A stretch of 53,101 nucleotides of DNA from Gammaproteobacteria bacterium (GTDB lineage: Bacteria > Pseudomonadota > Gammaproteobacteria > CAIRSR01). The notes below the pieces were generated by a model. The model did not search any database, was not told the DNA's origin, and saw only the letters and a list, made by a program, of their open reading frames with translations. Numbering within the stretch: the first letter of the stretch is position 1; each line of letters begins with the position of its first letter. This document shows positions 47,880 to 53,101 of the stretch, one piece after another. Location: contig CAUYTW010000341.1 in assembly GCA_963575715.1 (NCBI GenBank), positions 1-53,101 on the forward strand, read 5' to 3'. The position numbers were made by a program, and so were the translations under genes.

Positions 47880-48737
47880 TCAACAGTTGGAAGATCCAAA
47901 AATACTTGCTTCCAATTTAAGATCATTGATGGAGTTAATTAAAGCAAAGGATATTTCAAAATAATTGCCTTGCTCGATCATTACCTCTGCATCAGTGAAT
48001 CTTTTTTCATTAATCGCCTTTACAATATCTCCAGCATACTTGTGAAATTCAGTATGTTTAGCGATACAGATATGGTAAGTAGAAAATTGCGAATAATGTT
48101 TTTTTGCCTCACCATGCAGCCATTTACCAAAAGTACACTGATCATCCGTAAATACGGTCTCATCATTAATGATTTCCTTTTTATTAATTGCAATAATCAG
48201 CTTTTTTTTCCAGTCTATATGAGATTGAATAGCGAAGTTCAGATCAATATTTATTTTTCTTTCCATGTTGCGAGTACTATCCAGAGTAACGGTTCTCATG
48301 ACGCTGGCCACAATTCCATCTAGGACCGAATTAGCGCCACTCAAGTTGATATGGATCAGATTGGCGTTTGTAAAATTAGCGTTAGTCAAAATGGTATCAT
48401 ATAAGCATGCGTCAACCAGATTGGCATTAGTAAAATTGGTATTAGTCAGATTGGCATGATATAGTTTAGCGCCAATTAAATTAGCGCCAGTAAAATTAGC
48501 ACCAATTAAATAAGCGCCAGTAAAATTGGCACCAATTAAATAAGCACCCGCAAGATTAGCGCCAGCTAGATTAATATTTTCTGCATCAATATCCATCATA
48601 TTTGCATTGGCCAAATCTGCATTACATAAGCTGACATATCTTTTCTTGGCCGCTTCAACCGTCGTCTTAATAGTGTTATTTTCAACATTATAGGAGAATA
48701 ACACAAGCCCATCTATTGATCTGATTTCAATTTTCAT
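47880..48737 (-). CDS. Pentapeptide-repeat protein fused to a C-terminal CZB domain
   Basis: 285 residues. Residues ~38-140 are pentapeptide repeats (A(N/D)LxG-type: LAGANLAGAYLIGANFTGAY, NLTNTNFTNANLVDA), which fold as a right-handed quadrilateral beta-helix. Residues ~160-280 match the zinc-binding CZB domain: a His in QSHIDWKKKL, Cys in DDQCTFGKWLHGEAKKHYS, and His in KHTEFHKYA. CZB domains normally occur on chemoreceptors and diguanylate cyclases. I do not recall this combination. It lies downstream of the ZorB/MotB-like gene and could be a zinc-responsive regulator of it. The 190 bases upstream (48738-48931) are AT-rich without visible structure. Confidence 0.8.
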   Translation of the reverse strand: MKIEIRSIDGLVLFSYNVENNTIKTTVEAAKKRYVSLCNADLANANMMDIDAENINLAGANLAGAYLIGANFTGAYLIGANFTGANLIGAKLYHANLTNTNFTNANLVDACLYDTILTNANFTNANLIHINLSGANSVLDGIVASVMRTVTLDSTRNMERKINIDLNFAIQSHIDWKKKLIIAINKKEIINDETVFTDDQCTFGKWLHGEAKKHYSQFSTYHICIAKHTEFHKYAGDIVKAINEKRFTDAEVMIEQGNYFEISFALINSINDLKLEASIFGSSNC

Positions 48738-48931
48738 TATGATATCGTTACCAATTAATTAAATGTGCATACAGTAAAGTATCATTCTTTTTTAATCAAA
48801 AATTGCGTTGTGCTGGATAATTGTAACAGTAATAATTACTCTATCATTTTTTGATCAGTCCATGTACCAACATACTAAAATTCTTCAAAAACTTTAATTA
48901 ATTTTATTACAGGCTTATGGTTTGTGTATTT

Positions 48932-49915
48932 TTATGGTTTTGGCTGTGGTTCTATAGTATTCTCATTGTTGAGGGTTCCGAGCTTCTGAATTAATCGATC
49001 TAGACCTTCAAAGACCTGCGGGATAGCGGAGGGAGGTTTCGGATTGACCATAAAAAAACGAATGTCGATGCGTCGATTTGCCGCTTCTGGCGTTGGGCTG
49101 GAATGGGCAATGATTGGTCGATATTCTCCATACCCGCTGATGCCGAATATTGGTTGACCTTTTTGGTTGTGCAGTTCTGAGAAGTTGGATTCTTTGCCAG
49201 AAGCCATCACTAGAATTTCAAAAGTCTTAATGGCCCGCATACTGGAGAGATGAAGATTATTGGTATAGCGCTTTGAATTAGTGAGCGGTACATTGTCGGT
49301 ATGTCCCTCAATGTAAATTGCATCTAGGGTACCTGGATTCCATTTTCTATCCGCACAGAAGGACGGTCGACGCATATCGTCGTCAACTGATCCGCTATAA
49401 CATGGTAAGTGATATCGCATAACCTGCGCCAATTTTTTTAGAATTTCTTCGCCGCCAGGTACGAATTGATCAGAGCCTAAGGGAAACAGAATTTCTCCCG
49501 GAAAACGTAAAATTCCATGATGCGGATCAATAAATACACGTAAATTTTCCTTGACCTGTAAATCTTGCTGAATATCCGTCAGCAACTGCGACAATAATTG
49601 AGCTGTCTTAGCAAGTTGCATATCAACATCTTGCTTGAGATTGGATGCAAGATCACGCAGCTCAAGCATTCCGGTTTCCAAATTTTTTAATTTTTCTTCA
49701 TTCGCGGTATTGATTTGTTTTAATCGTTCTCGCTCTTCCGAGACTTGTATTGATTCTGAGCGATAATCACTTTCGGAAACACTCATATTGACGGAAAACA
49801 TAATCAAAATTAAAATAAAAACAAACAACAACGCAGACATGACATCGCTAATGGACAAGGAAAAATCCATAGCGATGTATTGTTGTGTCTGTACGTCCAG
49901 TTTGCGTTTATACAT
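48932..49915 (-). CDS. ZorB/MotB-like OmpA-domain motor protein
   Basis: 327 residues. One TM (~22-46, SDVMSALLFVFILILIMFSV) carries D24 at the position of the proton-carrying Asp of MotB/ZorB, in the ZorB-like context SISDVMSALLF. A coiled coil (~50-110) follows, then a peptidoglycan-binding OmpA domain with LRFPGEILFPLGSDQFVPGG, a Cys pair in LPCYSGS and RRPSFCA, LDAIYIEGHTDNVPL, LSSMRAIKTFEIL and GYGEYRPI with NRRIDIRF. The Cys insertion and these motifs fit ZorB of Zorya systems and the related orphan motor proteins rather than flagellar MotB. Upstream (minus strand) are a CheY-like gene and the long ZorA-like protein. The usual ZorC/D/E genes are not found downstream. Confidence 0.8.
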   Translation of the reverse strand: MYKRKLDVQTQQYIAMDFSLSISDVMSALLFVFILILIMFSVNMSVSESDYRSESIQVSEERERLKQINTANEEKLKNLETGMLELRDLASNLKQDVDMQLAKTAQLLSQLLTDIQQDLQVKENLRVFIDPHHGILRFPGEILFPLGSDQFVPGGEEILKKLAQVMRYHLPCYSGSVDDDMRRPSFCADRKWNPGTLDAIYIEGHTDNVPLTNSKRYTNNLHLSSMRAIKTFEILVMASGKESNFSELHNQKGQPIFGISGYGEYRPIIAHSSPTPEAANRRIDIRFFMVNPKPPSAIPQVFEGLDRLIQKLGTLNNENTIEPQPKP

Positions 49916-50207
49916 ATAAATCCGCCGCTAATGCTTGTCGCCGGCCTTCCCTGGCAGGATCCGACGCATTGTAGAGTTTATTTTAACCGGTAATGCCGGT
50001 GTTGCGATGGCAGTACCGGAATACGGGCATCCTATGAAGCGTACACCATTGCGAACGCAGATTTATGATTTATTTTTTTCGATGCTGATAAAAGTTACGT
50101 AATCGAAAAAATAAATTAACATTTTAATCGATTCAAAGGATAATCTTTTAGTAACTTTTTAGCGAAATCAAATGATTAAAATTTAACTGCGTAACTCCTA
50201 AACCATT
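49916..50207. other. Non-coding stretch between the CheY-like and ZorB-like genes, with MITE end
   Basis: 290 bases without a gene. TTTAACTGCGTAACTCCTA (50182-50200) matches the right end of the two MITEs, and AAAGTTACG (50091-50099) may be the decayed left end, giving a ~110-base deletion derivative. The rest, next to the zorB-like start, includes CCGGTAATGCCGG but no convincing promoter. Confidence 0.5.
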
Positions 50208-50609
50208 TTAGTTTTCCAATACTGTTGGATTCTTTTTAGCCATAACCTCTTGGATTCGTTTTGCCAAGGCATCAATACTGAATGGTTTTACCACATAACC
50301 ATCAATACCGGCCTGCAAAGCAGCAACAACATGCTTTTTGTCCGCATTGCCGGTAATCATGATGAATGGGATATTTTTCAATCGCCCGTCTTCCTTGATC
50401 CAAAGTAGAAGTTTATGACCATTGATTTCAGGCATTTCCCAATCACACAGTATCAGATCCACTGGTTTGTTATTTAGGATAATCTGGGCCTGGCGACCGT
50501 TGCCGGCTTCTATTATTTCGATTTGAGGAAAAATCTCAACGAGTCCAAAACGTATGAAACTGCGAATAGCACCAGCATCGTCGATAACCAATACTTTAAG
50601 ATTTTTCAT
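50208..50609 (-). CDS. CheY-like single-domain response regulator in the motor locus
   Basis: 133 residues, one receiver domain: VLVIDDAGAIRSFI (D10, D11), phospho-acceptor D56 in LILCDWEMPEINGH, ITGNADK, and the lysine in GYVVKPFS. There is no output domain. It sits between the ZorA-like and ZorB-like genes on the same strand, which I have not seen in Zorya loci. Its position suggests that phosphorylation regulates the motor as CheY regulates flagella, but the partner is not shown. The ATG at 50609 follows a type I element end (TTCGGAGACACTG). Confidence 0.85.
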   Translation of the reverse strand: MKNLKVLVIDDAGAIRSFIRFGLVEIFPQIEIIEAGNGRQAQIILNNKPVDLILCDWEMPEINGHKLLLWIKEDGRLKNIPFIMITGNADKKHVVAALQAGIDGYVVKPFSIDALAKRIQEVMAKKNPTVLEN

Positions 50610-50660
50610 CAGTGTCTCCGAAAAAACCCGCTTGCGCGGATTTCACAATAAAATTTCTTC
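50610..50660 (-). repeat. Type I start-codon-adjacent palindromic element (CheY-like gene of the motor locus)
   Basis: Minus strand: GTGAAATCCGCGCAAGCGGG, TTTTTTCGGAGACACTG, then ATG. The stem CCGC/GCGG is shorter than in other copies; the GGAG ribosome-binding site and GACACTGATG end are identical to the flhA copy. Confidence 0.7.
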
Positions 50661-50741
50661 GCACAGCGACGAAGCTAGTCAATTTGAAGACTTGCTTTCA
50701 CCAGCCTCACCCCTTATAGCTGGATATTTAACAGAATTACC

Positions 50742-53101
50742 TTACTCGTTTCCACGCTCCAAGATGGATATTATCAAATCATTAATTTCATTTAATCTAC
50801 CATTAAAATTAATGGTTGCTTCACGTAACTGCCTGGAGACATTTCCCATATGTTCATCAACACCTCCAATAAATTCCAGAATTTTTTCAGATGAGAATTC
50901 AGATAAGTCATTATTGATATAGGCCATGGTCTGCTGCATTGAGGTACTCACTCGATCAATATGACGTTTGGTATAGGACATGCTTTCCTGTATGGAATTA
51001 TTTACCTGATTAAAGTGGACTTGATGACTATTCAATGTTGTATCCATTCTACTTTGCATCAGATTGATCATTGATTGTATACGATTATAGGTCTCTCCGA
51101 TGATAGTTTTTGTTTCCTCATATTGATTCTGGATATTGCCATGAGCCGTGGAAACAACAGCAGCCAATCCTGTTAGATTCTCTATGCTGGCATGAATTTT
51201 TTCACCAGCCTGAGCAATTTGACGCGAGGTGTCTTCCATGGATTGAAGTGATAAAGATTGCGCCGTAGTCTTCTCCAAAAAAACACTCATGACTTTGGAC
51301 AGCGTATGAATTATGGTTTCATTGTCACGATTGTGAGTATTGTTGTGGACCATGGAAATGGCAGTAGTCAACCCATTAAGGGTCGCCATGCTGGAATGGA
51401 TCTTTTCACCAACCTGGGCGATTTCCCGAGAAGTGTCATGCATGGATTGAATCGACAAAGATTGATCCGGCATTTTTTCCAAAAATACATTCATAGTACC
51501 GTTCATGCTGTCCAATTTAACGCCAAAACCACCGATGACGTAACTCAGCTTCTCCGTAATGTTACCCATCTGATTTACTCCATTAACAAAGTTTGCCACT
51601 CGCTCGGAGAACATCTGAAGTCCACTTTTAAGATGGATAAAAGTTCTTTCAAGCGAATTGTTCACCTGTTCAAAACGATTCTCATAATCATGCCACATGA
51701 CACGTAACTGTTCGTAGGCATTGAGAATAGCACCTAAGGTCTGACGAGCGGTTTCTTGAGTGGCTGACAAGGCATCGGCGACCGCTTCCATCTTAGTGGT
51801 ACTGTTTTGCAACTTTTCTCCCGCCATCTCCATCATCATCGCGCCGGATTCCATAATTTCTATCAGATGACCAAAACGATTTTGCGCCTGACCGAAGCTA
51901 TTGGAAAACTGAATCATGGTCTCCATGAGATGACTTAGCTGTGCTACCAGATCCGTCTTAGTGCTGACAATTCCTACGGTCAGCTCACCAATCGCGTGAC
52001 TCAAGGGCGCAATTGCCTCCCGCAACGCTGTCTGCCCCGCGATTCCAGACTGAGCCTTGATTTCTTGCATCCACCGGAACAGCTCTTCCATCTGATTGAT
52101 ACGCTGCTGCTCAATATGACTGTCAAGCGTTGAGCAAGTCTCGGCGAAACGAGAAATCATATCATTGTTCAAATGGTGTAATCCTGCGGTCATTTCCGTA
52201 TTGTTCTGGGAGAAATGGTCTAAGAAGTTCGAGAAGAAATTGGCCAGGCCAAACATAGTTTCTTCGAGCTTTTCCGTTGCATTCAAGAACAGCTGCCCTG
52301 CACTGACCATGGATGCGCTCAACTGGCCTGAATCTTGGCGCGCCTCACTGCGGGATTGTTCCATGAACTGGATCAAGGATTGAAGCATGGCATCATTGTC
52401 ATTGCGTACCCGCATCTGGGTTTGATCCAAGAACGCCAACTTTTCACTCACGCCCCCTTGGAAACGTTCCAGCAGTTTTTCGGTCGCGGCCACTAATTGG
52501 GGAGCAGTACCAAGGAAACGCTGCATTTCTTCTTGCGCAGCCATCATGGCGTGCGACGATTGGGAAAGAGTAGTGAGAGTTTGATTCAACTGTCCGCCAA
52601 AACCAATCGCTGTCTGACTCAGCATGGTAACCATCTCGCCTTGAGCTGATTTCATGCTTTCCGCTACGGTGGCCAAATCAGTAACAGTGCGCGCCATGTT
52701 GCCGGCAAAGCCCGCCGATGAATCGCGCAGCAGCGCGGCCAGTTCCATTTGGGCGTTTCTCATCCCTTCGGCCACTGCGGATAAATCAGCAAGGGTGCGA
52801 TCCTGACGATCACTCATGGATACAGAAGAATCGCGCATCAACATGCCCATTTCTCGCAGAGCCGCCTGCATACCTCCAGCCGCAGCAGCCAAATCGGTAA
52901 TAGTACGTGCCATCACGACCGCTAAATCGGTGACGGTACGCTCCTGACGGTCGCCCATGGACACGGATGAATCGCGCATCAGCACACTCATTTCCCGCAG
53001 AGCCGCCTGCATCCCTGTGGCCACAGTAGCCAAATCAGTAACAGTGCGCGCCATGTTGCCGGCAAAGCCCGCCGATGAATCGCGCAGCAGCGCGGCCAGT
53101 T
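50742..53101 (-). CDS. ZorA/MotA-like long-tail protein (partial; N-terminus off window)
   Basis: At least 786 residues, open to the window edge; an ATG at 53054 is internal to repeats and not the start. The visible part is wholly helical and coiled-coil-like, rich in Met, Gln, Ser and Thr. Its beginning has 36-residue repeats (RTVTDLATVATGMQAALREM then SVLMRDSSVSMGDRQE) at ~2-37, 49-84, 85-120 and 121-156, plus a single 11-residue insert (RTVTDLAVVMA). Two stretches 357 bases apart are near-identical in DNA, including a 54-base match (52688-52741 and 53045-53098), a sign of recent duplication. No TM is in the window. ZorA proteins have a MotA-like membrane part and a long intracellular tail before ZorB, and this gene has the right place and tail. 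The membrane part must be checked upstream. Confidence 0.6.
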   Translation of the reverse strand, partial: LAALLRDSSAGFAGNMARTVTDLATVATGMQAALREMSVLMRDSSVSMGDRQERTVTDLAVVMARTITDLAAAAGGMQAALREMGMLMRDSSVSMSDRQDRTLADLSAVAEGMRNAQMELAALLRDSSAGFAGNMARTVTDLATVAESMKSAQGEMVTMLSQTAIGFGGQLNQTLTTLSQSSHAMMAAQEEMQRFLGTAPQLVAATEKLLERFQGGVSEKLAFLDQTQMRVRNDNDAMLQSLIQFMEQSRSEARQDSGQLSASMVSAGQLFLNATEKLEETMFGLANFFSNFLDHFSQNNTEMTAGLHHLNNDMISRFAETCSTLDSHIEQQRINQMEELFRWMQEIKAQSGIAGQTALREAIAPLSHAIGELTVGIVSTKTDLVAQLSHLMETMIQFSNSFGQAQNRFGHLIEIMESGAMMMEMAGEKLQNSTTKMEAVADALSATQETARQTLGAILNAYEQLRVMWHDYENRFEQVNNSLERTFIHLKSGLQMFSERVANFVNGVNQMGNITEKLSYVIGGFGVKLDSMNGTMNVFLEKMPDQSLSIQSMHDTSREIAQVGEKIHSSMATLNGLTTAISMVHNNTHNRDNETIIHTLSKVMSVFLEKTTAQSLSLQSMEDTSRQIAQAGEKIHASIENLTGLAAVVSTAHGNIQNQYEETKTIIGETYNRIQSMINLMQSRMDTTLNSHQVHFNQVNNSIQESMSYTKRHIDRVSTSMQQTMAYINNDLSEFSSEKILEFIGGVDEHMGNVSRQLREATINFNGRLNEINDLIISILERGNE

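Noticed and set aside
48370-48600. Short ~30-base repeats (GCGCCAGTAAAATTAGC) as a CRISPR or minisatellite
   Set aside because: They encode the A(N/D)LxG pentapeptide repeats of the 47880-48737 protein on the minus strand.
48932-53101. A complete Zorya phage-defence system
   Set aside because: Only the ZorA- and ZorB-like parts are seen; downstream genes are CZB, PilZ and transporter proteins rather than ZorC, ZorD or ZorE. Upstream sequence is not available.

Overview
The window is 53 kb of a gammaproteobacterial chromosome. The enolase, ftsB, pdxJ, bioF, gltX and flhA products all read as gammaproteobacterial. The cell is flagellated, strongly invested in chemotaxis and energy or metal taxis, and rich in remnants of small mobile elements. 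Five adjacent proteins with Sec-type signal peptides, several of them low-complexity and rich in Gly, Tyr, Pro or Trp, resemble sulfur-globule envelope proteins. A sulfur-storing gammaproteobacterium is therefore a plausible but unproven host.

Layout. 1-2.0 kb: the end of a large Ser/Gly/Thr repeat protein, facing bioF. 2.0-4.4 kb: a MITE and an Aer-like receptor split into a PAS protein and a transmembrane MCP with a zinc-binding (CZB) tail. 4.4-9.3 kb: the secreted protein cluster, interrupted by a decayed IS200/IS605 element that keeps only the C-terminus of TnpB and its 3' (omegaRNA/right-end) region. 9.4-15.6 kb: an unknown membrane protein, an RND permease without partner genes, and a response regulator with TPRs. 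15.6-19.5 kb: pdxJ, a HAD protein fused to two IGPD(HisB)-like modules, and a HisC-like aminotransferase. 19.6-24.7 kb: a DUF4389 protein, cheV, cheR and a hybrid histidine kinase. 25.0-28.2 kb: DUF4381 protein, VWA protein, eno, ftsB. 28.4-37.8 kb: mcp-cheY-cheA-cheW-aer-like mcp-flhA, all on the minus strand. 37.9-41.7 kb: pgm, gltX and a DtxR-family regulator. 41.9-53.1 kb, minus strand: a ZorA/MotA-like long-tail protein (running off the window), a CheY-like regulator, a ZorB/MotB-like OmpA protein, a pentapeptide-repeat/CZB protein, two PilZ proteins, a MamB-like cation exporter, a lone CZB protein, an HDOD protein and FeoB.

Two things stand out. First, about fourteen copies of a short palindromic element, related to the region downstream of the TnpB remnant, are scattered through the window. 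Most sit directly against the start codon of a minus-strand gene in the same orientation, and the element end appears to supply the Shine-Dalgarno sequence and often the ATG. The affected genes include cheA, flhA, an Aer-like receptor, a hybrid kinase, gltX and the motor-associated response regulator. Second, the right end carries a Zorya-like ion-driven motor pair (long-tail ZorA-like and ZorB-like proteins) without visible Zorya effectors. It has a CheY-like receiver between the two motor genes, and cyclic-di-GMP (PilZ) and zinc (CZB) modules downstream. This may be a signal-controlled motor that is not a standard phage-defence locus.
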